Under the pieces are notes generated by a model. It ran no database searches and was not told the DNA's origin. It saw only the letters and a program-made list of their open reading frames with translations. From contig JACPQD010000021.1 in assembly GCA_016190665.1 (NCBI GenBank), positions 186,001-250,000 of the forward strand: a stretch of 64,000 nt of DNA, in the 5' to 3' direction. This document shows positions 1-8,410 of the stretch, one piece after another; position 1 is the stretch's first letter, and each line of letters opens with the position of its first letter. This stretch comes from Chloroflexota bacterium (GTDB taxonomy: Bacteria > Chloroflexota > Dehalococcoidia > JACPQD01). A program made the position numbers and the translations under genes.

Positions 1-1
1 G

Positions 2-628
2 GACCTCTGCGATGACCTCACACGCACTTTCCAGGACGAGCTACACCGGCCGCGGTGGCCCTATAAGTTTAAGGTTAAGATAGCTGGCTGCCCCAACGAT
101 TGCGTCGCTTCGATCGCCCGCTCGGACTTGCCCATCATAGGCACGTGGCGTGACAGCCTGCGGATCGACCAGGGGGCGGTGCGCCAGTACGTCGCGGACG
201 GACTGGACATCAAAGCCGACGTCGTGGACAGGTGCCCTACGCGGGCCCTGGAGTGGGATGGAGCGAAACTCGACGTGCGCCCTGAGGACTGCGTCCGTTG
301 CATGCACTGCATCAACCGGATGCCCAAAGCTATCCAGCCCGGCGTGCAGCGCGGCGCGACGGTCCTCATTGGCGGCAAGGCGCCCATCGTGAAGTCGGCG
401 CTTCTCTCCTGGGTAATCGTTCCCTTCATGCCCGTGACGCCGCCCTACACCGAGTTGAAAGAGCTGATGCAGAAGATATGGGACTGGTGGGACGAGAACG
501 CCCACACGCGGGAGAGAATCGGCGAGCTGATAGACCGGCTCGGCATGAAGAGCTTCTTGAACGCCTGCGGGCTGAAGCCAACGCCTCAGATGGTCTTCCG
601 ACCACGGTCAAATCCCTACTTTTTCTAA
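2..628 (+). CDS. dsrA: Dissimilatory sulfite reductase alpha subunit, C-terminal part
   Basis: This is the 3' part of dsrA, open from the window edge; the 5' end is outside. DsrA with DsrB forms the cytoplasmic alpha2beta2 enzyme that reduces sulfite with siroheme-[4Fe-4S] centres. The visible 208 residues include GCPNDC, whose C-X3-C gives ligands of the siroheme-coupled cluster, then the inserted ferredoxin domain with an upstream Cys (VDRCPTRAL) and [12 protein letters not shown], where Met at the fourth position is normal for DsrA. The C-terminus (NPYFF) is DsrA-like. dsrB follows after about 135 bp containing a short CTATAACCTATAACC repeat. The downstream dsrD supports a reductive enzyme. 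Confidence 0.95.
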   Translation, partial: DLCDDLTRTFQDELHRPRWPYKFKVKIAGCPNDCVASIARSDLPIIGTWRDSLRIDQGAVRQYVADGLDIKADVVDRCPTRALEWDGAKLDVRPEDCVRCMHCINRMPKAIQPGVQRGATVLIGGKAPIVKSALLSWVIVPFMPVTPPYTELKELMQKIWDWWDENAHTRERIGELIDRLGMKSFLNACGLKPTPQMVFRPRSNPYFF

Positions 629-765
629 TGATGCAAGATGAACTGGAACACCGGAAAGCGATGACCAGAAGCGGCACGAGGTCTTGCCCGTGCGTTCGGT
701 GCGTGTCTCACGCTGCGTCACGTTCCCTACTCCCTGCAACCTATAACCTATAACCTGGAGTGATA

Positions 766-1821
766 ATGGCCACTGACATCGGGCCTCCCAGCTACCAGTC
801 CATGCTGCCGCCGGTCATAAAGGACAACTACGGGAGGTGGCGCTATCACGAGATTCTGCGCCCCGGCGTATTGAAGCACGTTTCCGAGACCGGGGGCGAG
901 GTGTACACGGTGCGGGCAGGGTCGCCCCGCCTGGTCTCCGTCGATTTCATCCGCGAGATCTGCGATCTGGCGGACAGGTACTGCGACGGCTACCTCAGGT
1001 TTACCAGCCGCCACAACATCGAATTCCTGCTCGATAAGAAGGACAATGTCGCCCCGCTGATAGCGAAGCTGGCGGAGAAGGGTTTGCCTGTCGGCGGCAC
1101 GGGCAAATGCATCAGCAACATCGTCCATACCCAGGGCTGGATCCATTGCCACTCGGCGGCCACGGACGCCTCAGGCATAGTGAAGGCCGTCATGGACGAG
1201 CTGGGCGACCAGTTCACCGAAGCGAAGTTGCCCGCCAAGCTGAGAATCTCCGTCGCCTGCTGCCTGAACATGTGCGGCGCTGTCCACTGCTCCGATCTGG
1301 CCATCGTCGGCATCCACACCAGGCCGCCCAAGGTGGACAACGAGCGCGTTGCCAGCGTGTGCGAGATCCCGACGACGCTCGCTAGCTGCCCTACGGGCGC
1401 CATCCGCCCCGTGCCCGGCCAGAAGACGGTCACGGTGAACGCCGAGCGCTGCATGTACTGCGGCAACTGCTTCACCGTCTGTCCGGCCATGCCCATCGCC
1501 GACGCCGAGGGCGACGGGCTGGCTATCTTCGTTGGCGGCAAGGTCTCAAATGCGCGGTCCGCCCCGATGTTCTCCCGGCTGGCGATTCCCTTTGTTCCCA
1601 ACAATCCACCCCGCTGGCCAGAGGTCGTTGCCGCCGTGAAGAAGATCGTGGAGGTCTACGCAGCGCACGCCCGCAAGGATGAGCGGATGGGCGAGTGGAT
1701 CGAGCGCATCGGCTGGGAGTCCTTCTTCCGGCTGGCGGACATCCCCTTTACCGACAAGCACATCGACGATTTCACCTTCGCGACAACCACCTTTCGGACG
1801 TCTACGCAGTTCAAGTGGTAG
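766..1821 (+). CDS. dsrB: Dissimilatory sulfite reductase beta subunit
   Basis: DsrB is the catalytic partner of DsrA and carries the active siroheme. The 351-residue product has the expected order: N-terminal DPP(I)-type start, sulfite reductase half-domain, GWIHCH, then [11 protein letters not shown] supplying the siroheme-cluster cysteines, and a ferredoxin domain with a complete [12 protein letters not shown] motif (CX2CX2CX3CP). The ATG at 766 is chosen over the GTG six bases upstream because GGAG at 757-760 sits five bases before it. dsrD follows about 60 bp later on the same strand. Identity is very secure; whether the enzyme runs reductively is inferred from dsrD. Confidence 0.96.
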   Translation: MATDIGPPSYQSMLPPVIKDNYGRWRYHEILRPGVLKHVSETGGEVYTVRAGSPRLVSVDFIREICDLADRYCDGYLRFTSRHNIEFLLDKKDNVAPLIAKLAEKGLPVGGTGKCISNIVHTQGWIHCHSAATDASGIVKAVMDELGDQFTEAKLPAKLRISVACCLNMCGAVHCSDLAIVGIHTRPPKVDNERVASVCEIPTTLASCPTGAIRPVPGQKTVTVNAERCMYCGNCFTVCPAMPIADAEGDGLAIFVGGKVSNARSAPMFSRLAIPFVPNNPPRWPEVVAAVKKIVEVYAAHARKDERMGEWIERIGWESFFRLADIPFTDKHIDDFTFATTTFRTSTQFKW

Positions 1822-1882
1822 AGGTAGAGCTGCCAGACAGGTCCGACTTGTCCGACGCGTCTGACAGGATATGAGGTAGCGC

Positions 1883-2083
1883 GTGACAGATCAAGCAGCC
1901 GACCTTAAAGAAAGGGTCCTCGAGTACTTGCGGGCCTCCGGCAAGGCGAAGAACCGGGACGTCGCCAGAGCTTTGAACGAGGACAAGGCGGCGGTCGACA
2001 AGGCCATCAGCGAGCTTGCCAAAGAGGACAGGATCGAATTCCTCTACCTGGGGACCTCCTACGTACAGGCCAAGGACAGGTAG
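1883..2083 (+). CDS. dsrD: DsrD, winged-helix activator of sulfite reductase
   Basis: A 66-residue protein starting at GTG 1883, with the size, position after dsrB and helix-turn-helix-like pattern of DsrD (KNRDVARALNEDKAAVDKA, then a short beta wing ending EFLYLGTSYVQ). DsrD is known as an allosteric activator of DsrAB and as a marker of sulfate/sulfite reducers; it is generally missing from sulfur oxidisers using reverse Dsr. Its presence is the main evidence that this cluster reduces sulfite. dsrN starts 25 bp downstream. Sequence similarity of DsrD is low across phyla, so the call depends partly on synteny. Confidence 0.85.
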   Translation: MTDQAADLKERVLEYLRASGKAKNRDVARALNEDKAAVDKAISELAKEDRIEFLYLGTSYVQAKDR

Positions 2084-2108
2084 CCAAGGGGACGAGGCGG
2101 CCTCCCAG

Positions 2109-3566
2109 ATGTCTTCAATCAGCAATCAACAATCAGCAATCAGCAATGCCCCGTGGCCTCCCCGTCTCGTCATCGCCGCCCCTCAGGGTCGCTCCGGTAA
2201 AACCATAGTCAGCCTGGGCCTCTGCGCCGCCTTTGCGGCGCGCGGCCTGGCGGTCCAGCCCTTCAAGAAGGGCCCGGACTACATCGATCCCTCGTGGCTG
2301 ACCGCTGCCGCCCGTCGTCCCTGCCGCAACCTCGATCTCTTCCTGATGTCTCCAGACGCTCTGGTAGCTTCCTTCGAATCGGCGAGTCAGGGGGTCGACC
2401 TGGCCTTCATCGAAGGCGCCATGGGCCTCTATGATGGCATAGACCTGGAAGGGAGCGGCAGCACTGCTGAGCTTGCCAGGCTTCTGGAGTGTCCCATCAT
2501 CCTGGTGGTGAACACCGCTCGGATGACGCGGAGCGTGGCGGCCATGGTCGCCGGCTACCAGCGCTTCGAGGCGGATGTAAATATCGCGGGGGTTATCCTC
2601 AACAGCGTCTCCCGCCCCCGCCATGAGCGCATGCTGATAGCGGCTGTCGAGCGCTACTGCGGCCTCCCGGTGCTGGGCAGCTTCCCCCGCGACCCCGACC
2701 TCAGCATCGCCGAGCGCTATTTGGGCCTCACGCCTCAGGTTGAGGAGGAGCAGGCCGCGGCCATCATCGAGCGCATCCGAGCCGCCGCCGCGAGCCACCT
2801 CGACCTGGAGGGCGTCCTGAAGGTAGCGCGTGCCGCGCCCCCCAAAGATACCTGTCGGGGCGAGGGAAGCCGCCCCCCCACAGCACCAAACCGCGCCCGG
2901 ATCGGCGTCATCAGGGACCGTGCCTTCTCCTTCTACTATCCGGAGAACCTCGAAGCCTTAGAAGCTGCGGGAGCGGGCCTGGTCTTCATCGATTCCATGC
3001 GGGACAAGCGCCTCCCGCAGGTGGACGGGCTCTACATTGGCGGTGGGTTTCCGGAGCGCTTCATGGCTGAGATTGAGGCCAACGATGGGTTGCGCCGGGA
3101 TATCGGCGGGGCCATCGAGGATGGTCTGCCAGCCTACGCCGAATGCGGCGGCTTGATGTACCTCTGCCGGAGCATCCAGTGGCATGGCGAGAAGAGGGAA
3201 ATGGTAGGCGTCTTCCCCTACGACGTTGAGCTGCTGGAAAAGCCCGTGGGACATGGCTATGCCGAGGTGGAGGTGGTCGGGGACAATCCCTTGTTCCCCG
3301 TTGGGAGCAGGCTGCGGGGGCACGAGTTCCATCATTCCCGGCTCGCTCTCCCTGCCGACGCTCCCTTCGCCTACAGAGTCCTCCGGGGCACAGGCATAGA
3401 CGGCCAAGGGGATGGGCTTCTATACAGAAACGCCTTCGCCAGCTACATTCATCTGCATGCCGTGGGCGCGCCCCAATGGGCGCTGGCCTTCGTGTCGCTG
3501 GCGGCGGTGCATCGCGAGCGAAGCGTGGCCGCGGCAGGGGAGGGATCAGGCGCGAAGATGGCCTGA
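2109..3566 (+). CDS. dsrN: Cobyrinate a,c-diamide synthase-like amidase (DsrN)
   Basis: 485 residues. An ATP-binding CbiA domain opens with APQGRSGKTIVSLGL (P-loop) and a class I glutamine amidotransferase domain near residue 340 has AYAECGGLMYLC with the nucleophilic Cys. The fold amidates carboxylates of tetrapyrroles. Within a dsr cluster the homologue is called DsrN and is thought to amidate siroheme, giving the sirohydroamide form; a cobalamin role is also possible, and corrinoid would serve the RdhA in this window. ATG 2109 lies before an odd N-terminus encoded by near-tandem TCAGCAA units (ISNQQSAISN), so the true start could be later. The C-terminal tail after the amidotransferase is poorly conserved-looking. 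Confidence 0.88.
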   Translation: MSSISNQQSAISNAPWPPRLVIAAPQGRSGKTIVSLGLCAAFAARGLAVQPFKKGPDYIDPSWLTAAARRPCRNLDLFLMSPDALVASFESASQGVDLAFIEGAMGLYDGIDLEGSGSTAELARLLECPIILVVNTARMTRSVAAMVAGYQRFEADVNIAGVILNSVSRPRHERMLIAAVERYCGLPVLGSFPRDPDLSIAERYLGLTPQVEEEQAAAIIERIRAAAASHLDLEGVLKVARAAPPKDTCRGEGSRPPTAPNRARIGVIRDRAFSFYYPENLEALEAAGAGLVFIDSMRDKRLPQVDGLYIGGGFPERFMAEIEANDGLRRDIGGAIEDGLPAYAECGGLMYLCRSIQWHGEKREMVGVFPYDVELLEKPVGHGYAEVEVVGDNPLFPVGSRLRGHEFHHSRLALPADAPFAYRVLRGTGIDGQGDGLLYRNAFASYIHLHAVGAPQWALAFVSLAAVHRERSVAAAGEGSGAKMA

Positions 3567-3596
3567 TCCCCAACTCCCGGGTTCGAGATTGGCATG

Positions 3597-3617
3597 GGTG
3601 CCTACGGCTGTGGCACC
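3597..3617. terminator. Hairpin between convergent genes (possible terminator)
   Basis: GGTGCC and GGCACC form a six-bp stem with a nine-base loop between the end of dsrN and the end of the convergent membrane-protein gene. There is no T-run on either side, so a terminator role is only suggested by position. Confidence 0.3.
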
Positions 3618-4129
3618 TTACGCTGCTTGTCCCGCTTACGCCACCCATACCCCGTCATGCCGCGTGGCTTGTACACCGAAAGCGTCGTGGCCACAACCAA
3701 CACCAGCACGGCCGCACCCGGTTGGGCCACGAGTCGCACCCTCGGCTCGCGGAGATCGGCAGCGGACAACGTCGTCTCTGCCGCTACGCCTGCCATGTAG
3801 CTAATCGGCTGCATGTGCACTAGCAAGCCGATGGTGGCAAGGACGGTTACCAGGAGTTTGACCAGGACCCAGTAGTGCCGGACCAATCCCCACTCAGTGC
3901 CCAGGGACTGGAGAAGCCCGGTTAGCAACGATACGAGGCCTAGTGGGACGATGACGAACCGCCCCATCAAGTCCATCGCCAGATAAGCAGCGCGCACTGT
4001 TTCAGCATCCTGGCTGGTCAGACCGGCGACAGCGAGAACCAGGAAGCTGGCGGCTGCCCCGAGCCAGCCAACCGAGGAAGTGATATGGGCGGTAAGGGCG
4101 AATTTGCGGGTGCCGGGCGTCATGGTCAT
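3602..4129 (-). CDS. Integral membrane protein, DUF2269/CopD-like
   Basis: A 175-residue protein with four predicted membrane segments (around residues 12-35, 55-75, 85-107 and 138-155) and a basic C-terminus. The general pattern, with conserved-looking His in the first helix (TAHITSSVGWLGAAASFL) and another near residue 103, resembles the DUF2269/CopD-type membrane families, but I cannot assign a substrate. Its ATG at 4129 overlaps the stop of the 71-residue gene upstream by four bases (ATGA), so the two are translationally coupled, and both sit behind a MarR regulator. Export or stress-linked function is only inferred from that neighbour. Confidence 0.65.
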   Translation of the reverse strand: MTMTPGTRKFALTAHITSSVGWLGAAASFLVLAVAGLTSQDAETVRAAYLAMDLMGRFVIVPLGLVSLLTGLLQSLGTEWGLVRHYWVLVKLLVTVLATIGLLVHMQPISYMAGVAAETTLSAADLREPRVRLVAQPGAAVLVLVVATTLSVYKPRGMTGYGWRKRDKQRKVPQP

Positions 4130-4341
4130 GGCTGTGGCGCTCCACGTTCTATTAGCGGAATGTGGCGACCGGGCCCACCGGGGCTATTGCCGGTGAGATG
4201 CAGGATAACAAACAGCACGAGCAGGGCCAGCGCGGCGACTGCGAACACTTTCACCCAACGTGGTGTGCCAGTGGTCGGCTCGTGGGAGAGTTCATCGCCG
4301 GTGTCGCTGTTGGGGCCAGTCCGGGGGGCCAGGTCAGCCAT
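4126..4341 (-). CDS. Small single-pass membrane protein
   Basis: A 71-residue protein with a hydrophilic, Thr/Gly-rich N-terminus, one membrane helix (KVFAVAALALLVLFVILHL, about residues 31-49) and a short polar tail. No family was recognised. It lies 11 bp after the marR-family gene and overlaps the next gene by four bases, so it is part of a three-gene operon. The tight spacing makes it likely to be real. Confidence 0.6.
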   Translation of the reverse strand: MADLAPRTGPNSDTGDELSHEPTTGTPRWVKVFAVAALALLVLFVILHLTGNSPGGPGRHIPLIERGAPQP

Positions 4342-4352
4342 GTGCGTGTCCT

Positions 4353-4787
4353 CTACTTCTCCAGAATTGTGTTGGCGATCCTGCGGTTCAACTCGGCGTA
4401 TGCGGCAAGTTCATCATCGCTAAGGACGCCAAAACGCCCTATCATTTCTTCAATAAACGCCGTTTCTATCTCTTCAAGGCGGTTGCTCAGGTTCGCGGAC
4501 AAACGCAGATTGAGAGAACGGCGGTCTTCCGTGTTTGCCTTGCGCGTCAGATACCCTTTCCTCACGAGGTTGTCTACCTGCTGCGTGGCGGCGCTGCTGG
4601 TGATGCTCAGGGAAGTGGCCAACTCCTTGATGCCGATGCCTGGGCTATTCTTGACGGTACGCAAGATGCGCATTTGGGAAAAGGTCAGATCATTATGCCA
4701 TAAGAACGGCCGAAAACTGCTCTCCAGCATATGGTGAACATCACGCAGGCTGTCTAATATCTCTCTAATTGCGCGCTTTCGATCCAT
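4353..4787 (-). CDS. MarR-family transcriptional regulator
   Basis: A 144-residue winged-helix repressor: dimerising helices, then LTFSQMRILRTV, the recognition region SLSITSSAATQQVDNL, and the wing RKANTEDRRSLNLRLS with the usual D-R. It probably controls its own operon (two small membrane proteins downstream). The ATG at 4787 is chosen because a strong promoter at 4822-4850 puts transcription start near 4815, downstream of the alternative TTG at 4820. An ATCTT-N5-AAGAT dyad (4841-4855) overlapping the -35 box is a possible operator. The ligand is unknown. Confidence 0.88.
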   Translation of the reverse strand: MDRKRAIREILDSLRDVHHMLESSFRPFLWHNDLTFSQMRILRTVKNSPGIGIKELATSLSITSSAATQQVDNLVRKGYLTRKANTEDRRSLNLRLSANLSNRLEEIETAFIEEMIGRFGVLSDDELAAYAELNRRIANTILEK

Positions 4788-4821
4788 CTTTGCCCGGCCT
4801 GGTATATGTAAGTTGCTCAAT

Positions 4822-4850
4822 ATATTATTCCCTTAGCGATATCTTGTCAA
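4822..4850 (-). promoter_or_regulatory. Sigma-70-type promoter of the marR operon
   Basis: On the minus strand TTGACA (4850-4845) and TAATAT (4827-4822) are separated by 17 bases, close to the housekeeping consensus. It reads into the marR gene and diverges from the cyclophilin promoter. Confidence 0.7.
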
Positions 4851-4879
4851 AAGATGAGTTAGTGTCTCGTCGAGGACGC

Positions 4880-4909
4880 TTGAAACGCCAATCTATGAGG
4901 TGCTATACT
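4880..4909 (+). promoter_or_regulatory. Sigma-70-type promoter of the cyclophilin gene
   Basis: TTGAAA (4880-4885), an 18-base spacer and TATACT (4904-4909) lie 31 bases ahead of the ATG at 4941. Confidence 0.6.
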
Positions 4910-4940
4910 GAATCCACTTTGTGCATTAAGGAATTTGCCG

Positions 4941-5609
4941 ATGAAACGACGTTCCCTACTCTGGTATCTTGCCCCAGTCGCACTTTTGACGTCGCTCACT
5001 GCCGCGGGTTGCCTGGAGCCCGCCCGTTTGTCGGCGCCGACCCCGGCCAAGGTCGCCCAAAAACCGGCGCAAGGAGGAGCACCAGTGGGCAAGTACAGCT
5101 CGCCGCCCCCGATGACCATAGACGCCAACAGGACCTACACCGCCACCATTCACACGACGCTGGGCGATATGACGGCTGACCTCTTCGCCAAGGAGGCGCC
5201 TAAGACCGTCAACAACTTCGTGTTCCTGTCGAGAGAGGGCTTCTACAAGAACGTGAAGTTCCACCGCATCATCAAGGGATTCATGGTGCAGACGGGGGAC
5301 CCCACGGGGACGGGCATGGGTGGGCCGGGCTATCAGTTCGAGGACGAGCCGGTGACCAAAAACTACCTGCGGGGCACGCTGGCCATGGCCAACGCGGGCA
5401 AGAACACCAACGGCAGCCAGTTCTTCATCGTGCACGCGAACTATCCGCTGCCCAAAAACTATACGATCTTCGGCCAGGTTATCGGCGAGGCCAGCTTCGA
5501 GGTGCTGGACAAGATCGCGCTTACGCCGGTGCGTCCCGGCCCGGGCGGTGAGAACTCCGTGCCAACTCAGGATGTCTTGATTACCGGCGTCGACATCGCT
5601 GAGAGATAA
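4941..5609 (+). CDS. Lipoprotein cyclophilin-type peptidyl-prolyl isomerase
   Basis: 222 residues. A basic N-terminus, hydrophobic stretch and lipobox ending LTAAGC (about residue 24) mark a lipoprotein, so the enzyme acts at the outer face of the membrane. After an Ala/Pro linker the cyclophilin domain spans about residues 65-220: FHRIIKGFMVQTGDP carries the catalytic Arg, and GSQFFIV and the later FGQV match the active site. It catalyses cis-trans isomerisation of prolyl bonds in exported proteins. The ATG at 4941 has AAGGA eight bases upstream and replaces a TTG six bases earlier. Monocistronic as far as can be seen. Confidence 0.93.
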   Translation: MKRRSLLWYLAPVALLTSLTAAGCLEPARLSAPTPAKVAQKPAQGGAPVGKYSSPPPMTIDANRTYTATIHTTLGDMTADLFAKEAPKTVNNFVFLSREGFYKNVKFHRIIKGFMVQTGDPTGTGMGGPGYQFEDEPVTKNYLRGTLAMANAGKNTNGSQFFIVHANYPLPKNYTIFGQVIGEASFEVLDKIALTPVRPGPGGENSVPTQDVLITGVDIAER

Positions 5610-5773
5610 GGGAGGAGGGAGGAGGGCGACCTAGGGCACGCTGTAATCGAAGGCAAAGTAAAGCCCCGAAGCGGGTTCCCGGTTTGTTACAGTCAGGCCA
5701 CTGCCCCAGTAGTTCATGCTTCCCGCTCCGTGCTCCTTCTGCTCCGTGCTATAATGGAACTGAGGTGCGATAG

Positions 5774-6004
5774 ATGCCGCTTTACGAATATTCCTGCACA
5801 AGCTGTAAACGCAAATTCCAGGTGCTGCGCCCCTTCAGCCGCGCGGACGAGGAAGCCTCGTGTCCTACCTGCAAAGGCCCGGGCAAGAAGCTGATTTCAG
5901 CCTTCGCCTGCGTGTCGAAGGATAGCGAGGGCTTCTCTACGCCGATGGGTGGCGGCGGTGGTTGCGGAGGCTGCACGGCAACGAGTTGCTCCACCTGTCA
6001 CTAG
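5774..6004 (+). CDS. FmdB-family zinc ribbon protein
   Basis: A 76-residue protein starting MPLYEYSC, the hallmark of FmdB/CxxC_CxxC_SSSS regulators, with CTSCKRKF and CPTCKGPGKK forming the four-Cys zinc ribbon. The C-terminus is Gly/Cys-rich (GGGGGCGGCTATSCSTC), adding further Cys pairs. The function of the family is not settled; some members sit with amidase or formamidase genes. A TATAAT at 5750-5755 lies just upstream. A second copy follows 42 bp later. Confidence 0.85.
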   Translation: MPLYEYSCTSCKRKFQVLRPFSRADEEASCPTCKGPGKKLISAFACVSKDSEGFSTPMGGGGGCGGCTATSCSTCH

Positions 6005-6046
6005 ACCCGGTAGGCGCCACGGCCTTACCAGTTACGGAGGATAGCC

Positions 6047-6238
6047 TTGCCCCTCTACGAATACTCTTGTCCTGACTGCCAGCAAAAGTTCGAGCTACTG
6101 CGTTCCTTCCAGGAATCAGACAGAGAGGCCCTTTGTCCGAGCTGCGGCGTCCCGGCCAAGCGCGTTATCTCTCGCTTCTCCTTCTCCGGATTCCACATAC
6201 ACGTCCTCAGTCCCGTAGCAGAGCCGAAGGAGCAGTGA
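6047..6238 (+). CDS. FmdB-family zinc ribbon protein, second copy
   Basis: A 63-residue paralogue of the preceding gene (MPLYEYSC start, CPDCQQKF, CPSCGVPAKR) without the Gly/Cys tail. It starts at TTG 6047, fixed by GGAGG at 6036-6040 and the conserved N-terminus. The tandem arrangement points to a local duplication; the C-terminal halves have diverged. Confidence 0.85.
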   Translation: MPLYEYSCPDCQQKFELLRSFQESDREALCPSCGVPAKRVISRFSFSGFHIHVLSPVAEPKEQ

Positions 6239-6244
6239 CGACCC

Positions 6245-6958
6245 TCACCGCTGGCTGCTTTGGGGACCGCTCTGCTGGGTCGCCGGTTTCCCGTAGGTGA
6301 AGATGATATCCCGGTCATAGACGGGCAAGGTGAGGCGTTCCTTAGTTGTCACCTGGATGATCAGCGTGGGATCGTTGTAGCGCAGCAGCTCGAGCAGGCC
6401 CCCTTTCCGCTCCAGGGCTCGATACATGGTCTGCGAAGAACCGATGACCCTCAGGACATAGGGCGGCCGCAGCCGGACGCCGTCAACCAGAAAGCCGGTT
6501 TCGTCGCCGGTAACGATGCTTCGTGCGATCAGTCGCCGGTCATTCAGGGCAATGCTCTCCGCCCCGCTGTTGCGCAGCTCATTTATTATGTCTTGGAGCG
6601 ACGACGGCGCGATCTTTCCGGTGATCTTGACCTCCACACCTTCGCCGACCACTTCGGCGACTCCACCCAGTACTTTCAGGTTGTTCAGATCCGCTACCAT
6701 TGCCTCCAGCTTTTCCTCCTCCGAGCTCGTCTGGTAGCGCGCTATCTGCTCCTCCAACTGACTGACCGTCTGCCTCAAGGTTACGTTCGATTCGACCAGT
6801 TTGCTGATAATCATCGCTTGCTCGGAGGTGGAGCGTGTCTTTACAGTGGACGCCGTGCGGATTTGGGTTCGCAGTTGCATAACGGCGAGGAATCCCACCG
6901 AGAAGAGGGTGATGCCCACCAGCAAATGGGCTGCGGATACTCGAAATCTGAAGTTCAC
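6245..6958 (-). CDS. DUF881 family protein (second of tandem pair)
   Basis: A 237-residue protein with one N-terminal membrane helix (AAHLLVGITLFSVGFLAVM), a coiled coil (about residues 50-90) and the DUF881 domain (LGGVAEVVGEGVEV, NELRNSGAESIALNDRRL, PPYVLRVIGSS). The extracytoplasmic domain is of unknown function; in Gram-positives DUF881 genes often sit near division genes. It overlaps the other DUF881 gene by four bases and is the last gene of the lit-DUF881-DUF881 operon. Confidence 0.85.
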   Translation of the reverse strand: MNFRFRVSAAHLLVGITLFSVGFLAVMQLRTQIRTASTVKTRSTSEQAMIISKLVESNVTLRQTVSQLEEQIARYQTSSEEEKLEAMVADLNNLKVLGGVAEVVGEGVEVKITGKIAPSSLQDIINELRNSGAESIALNDRRLIARSIVTGDETGFLVDGVRLRPPYVLRVIGSSQTMYRALERKGGLLELLRYNDPTLIIQVTTKERLTLPVYDRDIIFTYGKPATQQSGPQSSQR

Positions 6959-7722
6959 TTTTTCCCACCAATACTGGCGTACCTCGGAGAGAAGACGCCT
7001 TTGTAGGGCGGTAGTGCCAGCTTGTCTACTTTCTGAACTGAGAACTGCAGGCCGTAGGTCCTCGCCTCCGACCTTATGGATTGAATGGAGCGGGAGCTGG
7101 AAAGGCGGGATTCCATGGAGTCCGGGCTGCCGATGGCCTGCAACTCGTAGGGCGGAGATAGCAAAGTATTGTTCACGAGCAGCGTGGAACCGACGCAGTA
7201 GACAGACGTTGAATTTATGACCCTCTCACCGTTTATGGTTATCGCCTCAGCGCCAGCAAGCCAGAGGGCGCTGAGTACATCGCGAAGATGGTAGTCGTGA
7301 ATCAGATAGCGCCCCGGATTGTCACCGGCGACGGGCTGCTTCGAGGAGTCGTCCATCACGACTTTGAGGCCGGGGCCAGCAAGAACTACAAGCCCAGCCA
7401 TGATCTTGTGGGCCTCCAGGTCGCGTGCGATCTCCGCCAGGGACGCACGGCGCCTGGCGGCCGACTGTTGGTAGGACTGCAACTTCTTCTCCAGGCTCTC
7501 CACCATGCCCTTCAGCGCCTTCTGTTCCGCCTCGAGCTGCTCCACCGCGCGAGCAAAGGTGTCCTGAGGCACCTCTTCTCTCGCGCTGGCTTCGCCAATC
7601 GAACCGGCGGAGGCGGGTACCTGGGGAAATGCCCTCCCCATGGTGAAGAGAACGCCGAGGATGACGCAACCGCCTGCCATCGCCGTATTCCACCTGTTGA
7701 TCCTAAGCGTTATCAATTGCAC
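6955..7722 (-). CDS. DUF881 family protein (first of tandem pair)
   Basis: 255 residues from GTG 7722, which overlaps the end of the lit gene by 20 bases and follows an AGGA/AGGG-rich stretch; TTG 7716 is an alternative. Architecture matches its neighbour: N-terminal membrane helix, coiled coil (EQLEAEQKALKGMVESLEKK) and DUF881 domain (WLAGAEAITINGERVI, PPYELQAIGS). An earlier start would run deep into lit and is unlikely. Function unknown; the tandem pair probably forms a hetero-oligomer at the membrane, which is inference. Confidence 0.82.
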   Translation of the reverse strand: MQLITLRINRWNTAMAGGCVILGVLFTMGRAFPQVPASAGSIGEASAREEVPQDTFARAVEQLEAEQKALKGMVESLEKKLQSYQQSAARRRASLAEIARDLEAHKIMAGLVVLAGPGLKVVMDDSSKQPVAGDNPGRYLIHDYHLRDVLSALWLAGAEAITINGERVINSTSVYCVGSTLLVNNTLLSPPYELQAIGSPDSMESRLSSSRSIQSIRSEARTYGLQFSVQKVDKLALPPYKGVFSPRYASIGGKK

Positions 7723-8410
7723 CCGCCCTTTTCCTGGCCAGAGAGCGCCAAAGATAAGCTCCAGCCCCAACAACCGCCGCCTCGAGAATGGTCGCCGCGG
7801 CAATGAATAAACTGGCATCGAAAAAGAACTCGCGCGGGACGATTCGGATCAGGTAGTCAGTGCGCGGGTCCAACTGCCAGAGATTATTGCTGAAACTCAG
7901 CAAATGAAACTGAAGGAACAAGGCGTCGAATCCCAGCAGCACCGCCACGCCGGCCGCCCCCAGTGAGGCTATCGTGGCCGCACTGCTCAGCAAAAGGAGA
8001 ACCCCAACGCCAGGCAGCTTCGAATAGGATTTCAAAGCGTAGCTCACCGCGAAGTAGCCCAGCAAGTAGGCCAGCGCCATCGCCTGAACCCGATAGACCA
8101 ACTGAACTATACCCTTCACGTCCTTGAGATGGGCGACTTCCCTGTCGTTGAAAAGCCGGCGCCTGACGCCGCCTGCAGTCACCTCCAGGTTCATCTCCTC
8201 CTCGGCGGAGCTGAAGTACTCCCCAAAGCCCCTCGCTACGCGCGCCAGGTCTGCCTTCTCGATGCCGGATGTGAATGCCGTGTTGTTCTTTTGAAACTCG
8301 TATTCATAGAGCACGGCGCGGCCCGCGGCAACGCGCACATTGCTGGTGATGAGCCAAACGGGGAGCGCCAGGATGAACAACGTCACCAGCGCCCCCCGCA
8401 ATATTGCCAA
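7703..8410 (-). CDS. TIGR01906/DUF1461 membrane protein, Lit-like lipoprotein intramolecular transacylase
   Basis: A 235-residue protein with about four membrane helices and an extracytoplasmic loop after the first. Family members include Lit, which moves an acyl chain from the glycerol to the N-terminal Cys of lipoproteins. The visible features fit: LFNDREVAHLKDVKG with His94 and FLQFHLLSFSNNLWQLDP with His169, a pair spaced much as the two essential His of characterised Lit (H85 and H157). The window encodes many lipoproteins, so a substrate supply exists. First gene of an operon with two DUF881 genes. The family match is good; enzyme activity is inferred. Confidence 0.72.
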   Translation of the reverse strand: MAILRGALVTLFILALPVWLITSNVRVAAGRAVLYEYEFQKNNTAFTSGIEKADLARVARGFGEYFSSAEEEMNLEVTAGGVRRRLFNDREVAHLKDVKGIVQLVYRVQAMALAYLLGYFAVSYALKSYSKLPGVGVLLLLSSAATIASLGAAGVAVLLGFDALFLQFHLLSFSNNLWQLDPRTDYLIRIVPREFFFDASLFIAAATILEAAVVGAGAYLWRSLARKRAGAIDNA

